A stretch of 64,000 bases of DNA from Phycisphaerales bacterium (GTDB lineage Bacteria > Planctomycetota > Phycisphaerae > Phycisphaerales > UBA5793): the NCBI GenBank assembly GCA_020852515.1, contig JADZAS010000005.1, positions 62,001-126,000 of the forward strand, given 5' to 3'. The notes beneath the pieces are model-generated. The model saw only the letters and a program-made list of their open reading frames with translations, was not told where the DNA came from and made no database searches. Positions 1 to 7,615 of this stretch are shown here, one piece after another. Both the position numbers and the translations under genes were made by a program. Position 1 is the first letter of the stretch. Every line of letters starts with the position of its first letter.

Positions 1-301
1 GTCTTGACGATCCGGCGGCCTCGCCGCTGGCCGCCAGCGCAGGCGCACCGCCGAGAACATCCACCCGGCTGAAGCGGTCGAGGTTGCACACCACGATCTC
101 GCCATCGCGCCGGCGAAGCTCAAGCCGGTCGAGCCACAGCCGGTCGTCCTTGGAGTGGGCAAACCACGAGCCGGTCTTCGCCTGCCGATAGGCCACCACC
201 TCACCCTCGACAGTGGTAGTCCAGGTCGCCTCGCCTTGCGGGATCTGCTGCGTCACCCGCACGTGCTGTCCGACGGTGAAGGGAGGAACGGCTGTAGCCA
301 T
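1..301 (-). CDS. Hypothetical protein, 3' end outside the window
   Basis: The reverse strand is open from an ATG at 301 to the window edge, giving at least 100 residues beginning MATAVPPFTVGQHVRV. The visible part is a hydrophilic, beta-rich domain: a short 'VGQ-VRVTQQ' stretch, a 'VEGEVV' strand, then 'DDRLWLDRLELRRRDGEIV'. It ends in an Ala/Gly-rich segment that continues beyond base 1. There is no signal peptide or membrane helix. It is transcribed away from aroC, with 77 bp between the two starts, so that gap must hold both promoters. I do not recognise the family and assign no function. Confidence 0.7.
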   Translation of the reverse strand, partial: MATAVPPFTVGQHVRVTQQIPQGEATWTTTVEGEVVAYRQAKTGSWFAHSKDDRLWLDRLELRRRDGEIVVCNLDRFSRVDVLGGAPALAASGEAAGSSR

Positions 302-378
302 GGCCCCATCATAACGCCGCCGCGCCCCAGCCGCCATCGGGAAGTCACCCTGCACCCGCCCTCGCCTATGCTCAACCC

Positions 379-1551
379 ATGGCTGACCTTACCTGCCAGA
401 CCGCCGGAGAATCACACGGCCCGGCCCTGACCGCGCTGGTCAATGGCCTGCCCGCCGGCCTGGCCGTGGATGTCGATTTCATCAACGCCGAACTGCATCG
501 GCGCCAGGGCGGCTACGGCCGCGGCGGCCGCCAGCGCATCGAGTCCGACGCCGTCACCATGCTCGCCGGCGTGCGCCGCGGCGTCACCACCGGCGCGCCC
601 GTCGTCATGCAGATTCCCAACCGCGATTCGCGTCTCGATGATAAGACGAAAACCCCCGCCGTGCACCGGCCCAGGCCCGGGCACGCCGACCTGGCGGGCA
701 GCGTCAAGTGGCTCACCACCGACTGCCGCGACACGCTCGAGCGCGCCAGCGCCCGCGAGACGGCTTCGCGCGTCGCCGCCGGCGCTCTGGCGCGCTGCCT
801 GCTCCGCGAGTTCGGCATCGAGACCTTCGGCTTCGTGCGCTCGATTCATGCCATCACCACCGACGCCGCGATCGCTGGCGATCAACTTGACGCGTGGCGG
901 CGGAAGCGGGATGCGAGCGAGGTCTACTGCCCCGATGACGCCGCAAGCCAGGCGATGATCGAAACCATTCACGAAGCGAAGAAGGCAAAGGACACCGTCG
1001 GCGGCGTCGTCGAGGCGCACGTCTTCGGCTGCCCCATCGGCTTGGGCTCGTGCATGAACTGGCACGAGAAGCTCGACTCGCGCCTCGCCGCCGCGGTCAT
1101 GGGCATCCAGGCCTTCAAGGGCGTCGAGATCGGCCTGGGCTTCGAAGCCACGCGCCGCTTCGGCTCGCAGGTGCACGATCCCATCGAGCATGACGCATCT
1201 CGAAAGAGCGAACCGTCGCTCGGCTTCACGCGCCCGACCAACAACGCCGGCGGGCTCGAAGGCGGCATGACCAACGGCATGCCCATCGTCGTCCGCGGGG
1301 CCATGAAGCCCATCAGCACACTCCTGCGCGGCCTTCCCAGCGTCGATCTCAACACCAAGCAGCCTGAAATGAGTCAGTACGAGCGCTCCGACATCTGCGC
1401 CGTGAGCGCCGCCAGCGTCGTGATGGAAAACGTGATCGCATTCGAAGTGGCCCGGGTGCTGCGCGAGAAGTTTGCCGGCGATTCGCTCATCGAGATGCGG
1501 GCCAATTATGACGCCTACCTCGATCACGCGAAACGATTGCCGCTGAAGTGA
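379..1551 (+). CDS. aroC: Chorismate synthase
   Basis: This 390-residue cytoplasmic enzyme converts 5-enolpyruvylshikimate-3-phosphate to chorismate, the last step of the shikimate pathway, using reduced FMN. The family's GESHG motif lies at residues 10-14, followed by LVNGLPAGL. The 'RRQGGYGRGGRQRIESD' region and the 'RPGHAD' motif are both present, as is the C-terminal 'GLPSVDL...ERSDICAV' segment. The length is normal. The ATG at 379 places GESHG at the usual distance from the N-terminus. No other aro gene is adjacent. A long antisense frame lies opposite and is a codon-bias shadow. Confidence 0.96.
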   Translation: MADLTCQTAGESHGPALTALVNGLPAGLAVDVDFINAELHRRQGGYGRGGRQRIESDAVTMLAGVRRGVTTGAPVVMQIPNRDSRLDDKTKTPAVHRPRPGHADLAGSVKWLTTDCRDTLERASARETASRVAAGALARCLLREFGIETFGFVRSIHAITTDAAIAGDQLDAWRRKRDASEVYCPDDAASQAMIETIHEAKKAKDTVGGVVEAHVFGCPIGLGSCMNWHEKLDSRLAAAVMGIQAFKGVEIGLGFEATRRFGSQVHDPIEHDASRKSEPSLGFTRPTNNAGGLEGGMTNGMPIVVRGAMKPISTLLRGLPSVDLNTKQPEMSQYERSDICAVSAASVVMENVIAFEVARVLREKFAGDSLIEMRANYDAYLDHAKRLPLK

Positions 1552-1623
1552 GACGCATGTAGGGTGCGGCGGAGGCTCTGCTAAACGCACCATTCCGCGC
1601 TAATCCCCGTCACGGAGAACCGC

Positions 1624-2139
1624 ATGCACAGCGCTGCCGACACTTCCTGCGCATCGATCGACGTGCGGCCCGCGCGCCCGCAGGACGCCCAGGCCATCGC
1701 GGCGATGGCTCGAGAGCTAGCGACGGCTCATCTTGATTATGACCCAAGCCGCTTCTACCTGCCCAACGACATTGAGTCGGTGTACAGGGACTGGCTCTCC
1801 CGGGTCGATCCCGCCGGCGACCTGCTCGCGCTGGTGGCCATGCAGATGCAGCCCGGCGCCGGGGAGCGTCTCGTCGGCTACACGATCGCCGAGCATTACG
1901 CGGCCGCTCCGCACTTCTGGTCTCCTGCCCACGTCTTTGTGCACGACATCTGCGTCGATCGGGATTTGCGCAACGCGGGCGTCGGCCGGCTGCTCATCGA
2001 TCACGTGGCGCAGTGGGCCCGCTGCCGCGGCGCCGTGCACCTGCGCGGCCTCGTGGCGGCGAGCAATACCCGAGCTCGCGACTTCTTCAAAGGCGTGGCG
2101 TTCCGCGAGGCGGCTGTCGAAGTGACGCGAGACCTTTGA
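1624..2139 (+). CDS. GNAT-family N-acetyltransferase
   Basis: This is a 171-residue acyl-CoA-dependent acetyltransferase of the GNAT fold. The N-terminal beta-alpha unit reads 'IDVRPARPQDAQAIAAMARELA'. The acetyl-CoA-binding motif A is clear as 'VHDICVDRDLRNAGVGRLLIDHVAQWARCRG' (broken by the core RNAGVG), and a C-terminal 'NTRARDFFKGVAFRE' strand-helix closes the domain. A GGAG Shine-Dalgarno sequence lies 6 bases upstream of the ATG. The gene follows aroC by 72 bp. The acceptor substrate (protein N-terminus, small amine or other) cannot be read from the sequence. Confidence 0.85.
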   Translation: MHSAADTSCASIDVRPARPQDAQAIAAMARELATAHLDYDPSRFYLPNDIESVYRDWLSRVDPAGDLLALVAMQMQPGAGERLVGYTIAEHYAAAPHFWSPAHVFVHDICVDRDLRNAGVGRLLIDHVAQWARCRGAVHLRGLVAASNTRARDFFKGVAFREAAVEVTRDL

Positions 2140-2186
2140 GCAGACGGACGGCTCAGGCGCGTGGAGCGCTGGGCCGCGCATCCACG

Positions 2187-4052
2187 CTACTGATCTGAGT
2201 CCTTTTGTGAGCGCCGCCCATCCCAGAGGATCCAGTCGACGTGCATTGGTGGATTCGGCATCCTCCACGAATACCGCGGCACGTTCAGTTGTTGATATTC
2301 CGTCTCGGCCGGCTTGCCACCGTCGTCGATGCGATCAGAACCAATCGAGTAGAGCAGCGGTCCCTCGTCGCTCAAGCGATAGCGCAGCGGCTGACCATCG
2401 AAGCGATCAGCTGGGACCGCGGGGAGCAGTTCTGGCACGAGTTGGTCGAGCGACTGCGGGTAGACCCCATTTCGCCGGCGATAGAGCTCGAGTGCAATCG
2501 CCGTGAGTGTGGCGTCGCGCCGCTGCATGACTATTTCTGCCTGAGTTGCAGCGCGGCCCACCGCCGGCAGAAGCACATACAGCGGTATGTACTTGCGGTA
2601 GTACGCTTCGTCCGCCAGTTGCTGCTCAAAGGCATTGCCGGGAACAGTTTCCCATTGCCACATGGGAATCGCCGCTTCCTGGTTCATCTTTGCCAGCTGC
2701 CGTTCAAACTCCTCCACCACCTCGCGCCGGCTGCCGATGAGCTGTGCCGCCAACGGCGCCTTGAGCAAGTCCAGCGCGCCCTTGCCCTTGCTTCGTTCCA
2801 TCAACGGTACGTCCGGCCCCAGTTGAAGCAGCAGTCTGATACCTGCGTCTGTCAGTCGGCCATCGCCATCGCCGTCATCGGTGTAGAGGCGCTGCATCAT
2901 GTCCTGGAAATACGCGCGGTGCGTTTCAAATCGCAGTCGAATCGGCCCTCCGCCGGAAAACGTCGCGAAACGATGAGCCAACCCGGTCAGTTGCGCTTCG
3001 TCAAACGCGGCGGGCGATTCGATAAGGATTTCATCGATGGCGCGCGAGACGGAGAGAAGCACATCCAGGGCGAAAATCTCCGCGACAAACATCGGCGATT
3101 CGCGAAACTGCGATGCCATGTCCATCAACGCCACAAGATCAGACCGGGCGCGGGAGGCATCACCTTCGGCAACCGCAAGGCGAACATCGGCCAGCAGCAG
3201 GCGCGTCAGCGGCCTCGTTTCGGAGACCCCCATCGGTGAACCCCATCCGAAGATCTGGTCTTCCTGGTCCGCACTGCTCGACTGCCTGCCTGTGAGCATC
3301 GCCAGGTGCGTCCGCAGCCCCGCATCATCAGTGGTCAAGGGAACTCCGAGATGGGGGCGTGCCGCTCCTCGACGCGCCAGTTCGAGCGCATTTTGATGCT
3401 CATTGAGATAGGCGACCATGGCGGGCCAGCCCGCATCCTGCGGCGACACGATCGAGCGGCCATCGGAAGACGTCGGCGGCGGCGCTTCGAGCGAGAGCAG
3501 CGCATCGCGATAATGCGGCCAACCGCACTCACTCTCCGGCAAAGCCAGAATCGACGCATTCGCTTCGGCCGTGAAGTTCCGGCTGATCTCCGGCGCACCG
3601 GCATAATACCGAGCGACCATCGCCATCCAGAGTACGACGACCAGCGCAACGGCAAGCTCAGCAGCTTGCACGGCTCGCCGCCACGCCTGCCAGATCAGCG
3701 GCCTCTGGCGCTTCTTGGCGCGGCGGATGAGTTTCGCGGCGCAGCGCGAGTCGCCGAATTCCCGCACCACTTCATCTGCCGTCGCCGTGCGCTGCAGCGC
3801 ATCGTCGAAGTGCGCGATCAATTCGCGCGCGACATCCGCCTTCTCCTGCCGCCAGAGGCGGGTTCGTTTCACCAGTGTCCTGACGAAATCGCGCAGCGCC
3901 TGCGGCACATCGGAGGCGTCGATGAGCGCACCGGCCGATGGCCGCCGTCTCGGCAATCCCGGCCACCGCCGCCCCACGACCAGCCGCGGCCCCACCGGCG
4001 TGAAGAACACCTTCCACCACAGCGAATCCGTCGAATCCTGCCGCGCGTTCAC
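2187..4052 (-). CDS. PadR-associated membrane protein (HAAS-like N-terminus, pseudopilin-like C-terminus)
   Basis: I place the start at a GTG at 4052 whose bases overlap the padR stop (GTGA), giving 621 residues and translational coupling. Residues about 55-115 form a charged helical segment ('EKADVARELIAHFDDAL...ADEVVREFGD...AAKLIRRAKK') resembling the HAAS domains that accompany PadR regulators. One transmembrane helix follows at about 130-150, then a large extracytoplasmic region. The C-terminus has 'IALELYRRRNGVYPQSLDQLVPELLP' and 'DRFDGQPLRYR', a pattern like pseudopilin GspG C-terminal domains common in planctomycete hypotheticals. By analogy with HAAS proteins it may signal to the PadR product. 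A frame open further upstream overlaps padR and is rejected. Confidence 0.75.
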   Translation of the reverse strand: MNARQDSTDSLWWKVFFTPVGPRLVVGRRWPGLPRRRPSAGALIDASDVPQALRDFVRTLVKRTRLWRQEKADVARELIAHFDDALQRTATADEVVREFGDSRCAAKLIRRAKKRQRPLIWQAWRRAVQAAELAVALVVVLWMAMVARYYAGAPEISRNFTAEANASILALPESECGWPHYRDALLSLEAPPPTSSDGRSIVSPQDAGWPAMVAYLNEHQNALELARRGAARPHLGVPLTTDDAGLRTHLAMLTGRQSSSADQEDQIFGWGSPMGVSETRPLTRLLLADVRLAVAEGDASRARSDLVALMDMASQFRESPMFVAEIFALDVLLSVSRAIDEILIESPAAFDEAQLTGLAHRFATFSGGGPIRLRFETHRAYFQDMMQRLYTDDGDGDGRLTDAGIRLLLQLGPDVPLMERSKGKGALDLLKAPLAAQLIGSRREVVEEFERQLAKMNQEAAIPMWQWETVPGNAFEQQLADEAYYRKYIPLYVLLPAVGRAATQAEIVMQRRDATLTAIALELYRRRNGVYPQSLDQLVPELLPAVPADRFDGQPLRYRLSDEGPLLYSIGSDRIDDGGKPAETEYQQLNVPRYSWRMPNPPMHVDWILWDGRRSQKDSDQ

Positions 4053-4402
4053 AGCACGGCCTCCGCGCGCGGGCTCGGCGCAATCCCCAGCGCCGCCATT
4101 GCGCCGCTCAGCGCCGCCCACTGCTTCGCATCGCGCGCCAGCCGCTTGCGCCCGGCGCCGGTCAAGCGGTAGTACTTGCGCTGACGCCCGGAATCCGCCT
4201 CGCGCCACTCCGCGGCGATCAGCCCCTTGGCCTCGAGGTTGTAAAGCAGCGGATAGAGCGTGGACTGGCCCATGTCGAGCACGCCGTTCGTCTGCCGCGA
4301 GAGGGCTTCGACGAGTTCGTAGCCGTACATCTCGCGCCGCTCGAGGAGTTTGAGCACCGCCAGCGGCCCGGCGCCGCGCATGAGTTCGCTTTCAATCCGC
4401 AT
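4049..4402 (-). CDS. PadR-family transcriptional regulator
   Basis: This 117-residue DNA-binding regulator has the PadR winged helix. It reads 'LAVLKLLERREMYGYELVEAL', the recognition region 'GQSTLYPLLYNLEAKGLI' and the wing 'EADSGRQRKYYRLTGAGRKRL'. The short form lacks the long C-terminal dimerisation helix bundle of PadR subfamily 1. It overlaps the downstream membrane gene by 4 bp and is first in that operon. A perfect 7-5-7 dyad lies 27-45 bp upstream of its ATG, so it probably autoregulates. The inducing signal is unknown. Confidence 0.92.
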   Translation of the reverse strand: MRIESELMRGAGPLAVLKLLERREMYGYELVEALSRQTNGVLDMGQSTLYPLLYNLEAKGLIAAEWREADSGRQRKYYRLTGAGRKRLARDAKQWAALSGAMAALGIAPSPRAEAVL

Positions 4403-4428
4403 CGCCGCTTCTCCTGTTGGACCTCACA

Positions 4429-4447
4429 TACTATGCGTCACATAGTA
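4429..4447. promoter_or_regulatory. Probable PadR operator (TACTATG-N5-CATAGTA)
   Basis: This perfect inverted repeat has 7-bp arms (TACTATG and CATAGTA) and a 5-bp spacer. It sits in the 187-bp gap between divergent padR (start 4402) and the TPR gene (start 4590). It is strikingly AT-rich against the local GC-rich background. Symmetric operators of this general form, with ATGT/ACAT-type half sites, are known for PadR proteins. Binding here is inferred from symmetry and position. Confidence 0.7.
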
Positions 4448-4589
4448 ATTGGTCCAGCGCGCCTGGGGGGGCTTTTCGGACCATTCTCCGACGCGGCTCT
4501 GACGGCTGTTCGGGCTTGCCCGGTGCTTTGACTGCGGCCGGGGGCGGGGTGTGCTCAACAACCGCCGCGGCCCGCTCGATACTGGCCGC

Positions 4590-5177
4590 ATGGGTGGATT
4601 CCGCAAGATCAAGCCGGCTCTGTACCTCGCCATGACCTGCGTCTCGCTCTACGGGGCGGCGCGCCTCGTTGAGCCGCTGCTCGTGCTGCGGGAGAAGGGT
4701 CTGGGACCGCAGGCAGCGCTCGGCCTGCTCACCGGCGCGGCCGGAGCCAAAATGAACTCTGACATCGCCAAACAACTCCCGGCGGGCGCGGGCGATCTCA
4801 ACAGCCTGCTCGCCCGGGCCGGACTCGCATCGTCTGATGGAACCGCGGCTGATGCCGCGCCGGCCGAGCCGCGCGAGATCATCATCCGCGACGTGCGCTT
4901 TGTCGATCAACCGCGCGCCCACCGCGACCTGTTCGCCGCAGCGATCGAGCATCAGAGCAAAGGCCAACTTGAACAGGCCGAGTCGCTCTACCTGCAGATT
5001 CTCGCCGCCGACCCCGATGACACCGGCGTGCACCGCAACCTCGCGGTGCTCTACTGCCAGATGGAGAAGTACGAGCAGTCGTGGCGCCACGTGCACGCAC
5101 TGCGCGACCTCGGGCGGGAGATGCCCGAGGGGTTCATCGACGTGCTCCGCGCCGCGATGGAGGAACCGGGTGCGTGA
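4590..5177 (+). CDS. Membrane-anchored TPR-like protein
   Basis: The 195-residue product begins MGGFRKIKPALYLAMTCVSLYGAARLV, one N-terminal membrane segment or uncleaved signal anchor. An Ala/Gly-rich linker follows. Residues about 110-165 then form a tetratricopeptide-like helical pair ('AAIEHQSKGQLEQAESLYLQILAADPDDTGVHRNLAVLYCQMEKYEQSWRHV', split here for description: core 'GQLEQAESLYLQIL'). TPR units mediate protein-protein contacts. It is divergent from padR across the putative operator, so it may share that control. The stop codon lies inside the first unit of an 8-bp tandem repeat. An upstream ATG at 4551 is possible but gives no better signal. Confidence 0.75.
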   Translation: MGGFRKIKPALYLAMTCVSLYGAARLVEPLLVLREKGLGPQAALGLLTGAAGAKMNSDIAKQLPAGAGDLNSLLARAGLASSDGTAADAAPAEPREIIIRDVRFVDQPRAHRDLFAAAIEHQSKGQLEQAESLYLQILAADPDDTGVHRNLAVLYCQMEKYEQSWRHVHALRDLGREMPEGFIDVLRAAMEEPGA

Positions 5178-5221
5178 GGGAGTGATGGGGTGAACGGGTG
5201 ACGGGATGAGGGGGTGACGGG
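5174..5221. repeat. 8-bp tandem repeat, six units (consensus GTGACGGG)
   Basis: The 48 bases read as six adjoining octamers: GTGAGGGA, GTGATGGG, GTGAACGG, GTGACGGG, ATGAGGGG and GTGACGGG. All match the consensus in at least six positions. The array begins on the stop codon of the TPR gene and lies upstream of the next lipoprotein gene. It is a degenerate minisatellite of unknown role. Confidence 0.85.
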
Positions 5222-5266
5222 GCCTCCTCGATGCCTCGCCGCTTCTCCCCGCATATGCTGTGCCGG

Positions 5267-5938
5267 ATGGACAACCGGCCGCTCAACCTTCTCGCCATCG
5301 CCCTGCTGCTGCTGCTCGCCGCCGGCGCGGCTGGCTGCGCTTCGCGCGGGCCCACCCGCGTCGAAGTCCGCCCCGCCAACTATGACGCCGCATTCGACGC
5401 CACTGTGCAGGCACTGCGCGATGAGCAGTTCCTGCTCGACCGCATCGATCGGCGCCTGGGCGTCATCACCACCCGGCCGCGGTCGGCCAGCAGTTTCCTC
5501 GAACCGTGGAAGGGCGACAACTCAAACGTCGCCCAGGCGGTTGAATCAACACTGCAGTACCAGCGGCGGATCGTGCGCATCGAGTTCGAACCCGTCGGCG
5601 GCGTCGCGGCCGAGACCGGCCCGGATACGCTGCCCCCCTTCGGCCAGGTCAGCCCCGCCGAGCCGTTCTTCATCCCGGCGGAGCATCGCGGCACGCTCGT
5701 TGTCAACGTCCGCTGCTTCGTCGAGCGCTCGCACCGGCCGGGCCTGCAGGTGCCCACGATGGCGGTGCGCAAGAGCAGCGTCACCGTGGACCCGTCGCTG
5801 CGCGAGCGCGGCATGACCGCTCAGTTTTGGGAGCCGATCGCGCGCGATGCCTCGATGGAGTCGCGCCTCAAGCGGCGCATCGCGGATAAGGCCGGCGCCA
5901 CGGTGCAGGTCAGCGAGCCGGCGCCGCCCGCGCCTTGA
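5267..5938 (+). CDS. Predicted lipoprotein of unknown function
   Basis: This 223-residue protein begins MDNRPLNLLAIALLLLLAAGAAGC, a type II signal peptide with the lipobox AAGC, so it should be lipid-anchored. The mature part contains 'VEVRPANYDAAFDATVQALRDEQFLLDRIDRRLGVITTRP', a pattern common in planctomycete lipoproteins in which a paralogue is compared with a reference state, then beta-rich sequence ending in a Pro-rich tail. The ATG at 5267 is preferred over one at 5231 because it gives a compact signal peptide. The 3' end overlaps convergent lipB by 29 bp. Function is unknown. Confidence 0.8.
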   Translation: MDNRPLNLLAIALLLLLAAGAAGCASRGPTRVEVRPANYDAAFDATVQALRDEQFLLDRIDRRLGVITTRPRSASSFLEPWKGDNSNVAQAVESTLQYQRRIVRIEFEPVGGVAAETGPDTLPPFGQVSPAEPFFIPAEHRGTLVVNVRCFVERSHRPGLQVPTMAVRKSSVTVDPSLRERGMTAQFWEPIARDASMESRLKRRIADKAGATVQVSEPAPPAP

Positions 5939-6650
5939 GTGCCGCTCTGAACTCTGCCGCCATGGCGCCCTTCACTTCATCCATCGGCGGTGCCGCAGGG
6001 CCGAGCAGTTGCTGCAGGCTTGTCACCGACCTTCCCATCAGGCCGCAGGGCACGATGGTGCGGAAGTGCTCGAGGTTCGTCGACACGTTGAGCGCCAGGC
6101 CGTGCATGGTGATCCACCGTCCGACACGGATGCCCAGGGCGCAGATTTTCGCCCCGCCGCCGCCCGCCGTGCATAACTCGCCTTCGCCCGCCCCGCCGAC
6201 CCACACGCCCGTCGCGCACGCGTCCCGATGCCCCTGCACGTCAAAATGCGCCAGCGTGGCGATGACGACACCCTCAAGCCAGCGCAGGTACGCCGCCACT
6301 CCCAGCCCGAGCCGCTGCAGATCAAGAATGGGGTAGACGACCAGTTGGCCGGGCCCGTGGTAGGTGATGTCGCCGCCGCGATCGGTTTCGCAGACCTCGA
6401 TGCCCAGCCGGGCCAGTTCGCCCGGCGGCGCGAGCAGGTGACCCCCTGCGCCGGGCCGGCGGCTCACGGTGATGACGGGGTCATGCTCGACGAGCAGCAG
6501 GAACATCGGCGCATCCGCCTGCCCCCGCTGCCGGGCCGCCAGCAGGACATCGCGCCGGCGGAGCTGCTCTTCGTACGCCTGCGCGTAGCGCATCCGCCCG
6601 AGGTCGATGACCTCCAGTTCGGCTCCCGCGCTGCCCGCCTGCACCGGCAC
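5910..6650 (-). CDS. lipB: Octanoyltransferase (lipoyl synthesis)
   Basis: LipB moves octanoyl from acyl carrier protein to lipoyl domains of 2-oxoacid dehydrogenases and the glycine cleavage H protein, the first step of de novo lipoylation. The 246-residue product has the signature RGGDITYHGPGQLV (91-104), the catalytic lysine region 'GGAKICALG' (Lys168) and the thioimidate cysteine in 'IVPCGLMGRSVTSL' (Cys202). An unusual Gly/Glu-rich insertion ('VGGAGEGELCTAGGGG') precedes the lysine. lipA is not adjacent. lipB is divergent from lpxA, with 41 bp between their starts. Confidence 0.95.
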   Translation of the reverse strand: MPVQAGSAGAELEVIDLGRMRYAQAYEEQLRRRDVLLAARQRGQADAPMFLLLVEHDPVITVSRRPGAGGHLLAPPGELARLGIEVCETDRGGDITYHGPGQLVVYPILDLQRLGLGVAAYLRWLEGVVIATLAHFDVQGHRDACATGVWVGGAGEGELCTAGGGGAKICALGIRVGRWITMHGLALNVSTNLEHFRTIVPCGLMGRSVTSLQQLLGPAAPPMDEVKGAMAAEFRAALKARAAPAR

Positions 6651-6691
6651 GGTCGATTGTAGAGCGAACCTGCGCGACTACGATTCAGGCT

Positions 6692-7531
6692 ATGAAACGA
6701 ATCGATCCCAGCGCGGTCATCGGACCTGAGGTGGAACTGGCGGACGACGTCGAAATCGGCGCCGGCTGCCGCCTTGAAGGCCGTATCACCATCGGCCCGG
6801 GCACGAGCCTCATGGGCTACAACTTCCTGCGCGGCCCGCTGTCCATCGGCGCCAACAACCGTTTCTATCCCTTCGCCTGCATCGGCTTTGAGCCGCAGGA
6901 TTACAAGTTCGACCCGTCGCGAGCCGGGGCCGGCACGGTCATCGGCAACGACAATATCCTCCGCGAGCACGTGACGATCCACCGAGCGACTTCCGAGACC
7001 GTCCCCACGCGCATCGGCAACAACAACATGCTGATGGTGGGCTCGCACGCGGGGCATGATGCGTGCGTTGGCAATCGCTGCATCTTCGCCAACAACGCGC
7101 TCGTCGGCGGTCACGCGGTGATCTACGACGGCGTGAATCTCGGGGGCTGCGGGGGCGTCGCCCAGAAAGTAGCCGTCGGGCGATTGGCCTTCGTCTCCGG
7201 CACGGTCGGCATCACGCGAAACGTCCCTCCATTCATGATCTCGCGATCCTTGCGCACCGTCGGCGGGATCAACATCGTCGGCCTGCGCCGCTCGGGCATG
7301 AGTCGCGACGAGATCGATCAGGTCAAGTGGATCTTCCGCACGCTCTTTCTCTCGCGCAACACGCGACCGACCATGGTCGAAACGCTCAGAGAGCGAGCGA
7401 CTGAATCCCCCGTCGTCGCGGAGACGCTGGCGTTTCTGCAGACGCACGCCGGACCGATCGCGGAACTCGAAGCGGGCAAAACCTCGCGCGAAATGACCGA
7501 AGCCGACGGCGTGGCGGCGCTGAGTGATTAA
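6692..7531 (+). CDS. lpxA: Acyl-ACP-UDP-N-acetylglucosamine O-acyltransferase
   Basis: LpxA adds a 3-hydroxyacyl chain to UDP-GlcNAc, the first step of lipid A synthesis in the cytoplasm. The 279 residues contain left-handed beta-helix hexapeptide repeats from the start ('IDPSAVIGPEVELADDVEIGAGC'). They also have 'IGFEPQDYKF' (cf. IGxxPQDLKY), 'HVTIHRAT', the catalytic histidine region 'GSHAGHDACVGN', and the C-terminal helical domain beginning 'GINIVGLRRSGMSRDEI'. Length is slightly above the E. coli enzyme. The presence of lpxA argues for an LPS-bearing outer membrane. lpxB, lpxC and lpxD are not in the window. Confidence 0.93.
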   Translation: MKRIDPSAVIGPEVELADDVEIGAGCRLEGRITIGPGTSLMGYNFLRGPLSIGANNRFYPFACIGFEPQDYKFDPSRAGAGTVIGNDNILREHVTIHRATSETVPTRIGNNNMLMVGSHAGHDACVGNRCIFANNALVGGHAVIYDGVNLGGCGGVAQKVAVGRLAFVSGTVGITRNVPPFMISRSLRTVGGINIVGLRRSGMSRDEIDQVKWIFRTLFLSRNTRPTMVETLRERATESPVVAETLAFLQTHAGPIAELEAGKTSREMTEADGVAALSD

Positions 7532-7615
7532 TGGCCATATCTTCGGACATCGGGGCCGTTTCCGGTTGACACAACCGCCCCGCCGAGTACCCTGCACCCA
7601 CGGAGGACACGCCAC

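Noticed and set aside
412-1593. Long reverse-strand open frame (393 codons) opposite aroC
   Set aside because: Lies wholly antisense to a well-supported chorismate synthase, its protein is low-complexity Ala/Gly/Asp/Val with no motif; typical of GC-rich codon bias.
4053-4208. Extension of the PadR-associated membrane protein into padR
   Set aside because: The extra 52 residues are read from padR in another frame and are not similar to the rest; GTG 4052 overlapping the padR stop is a good coupled start.
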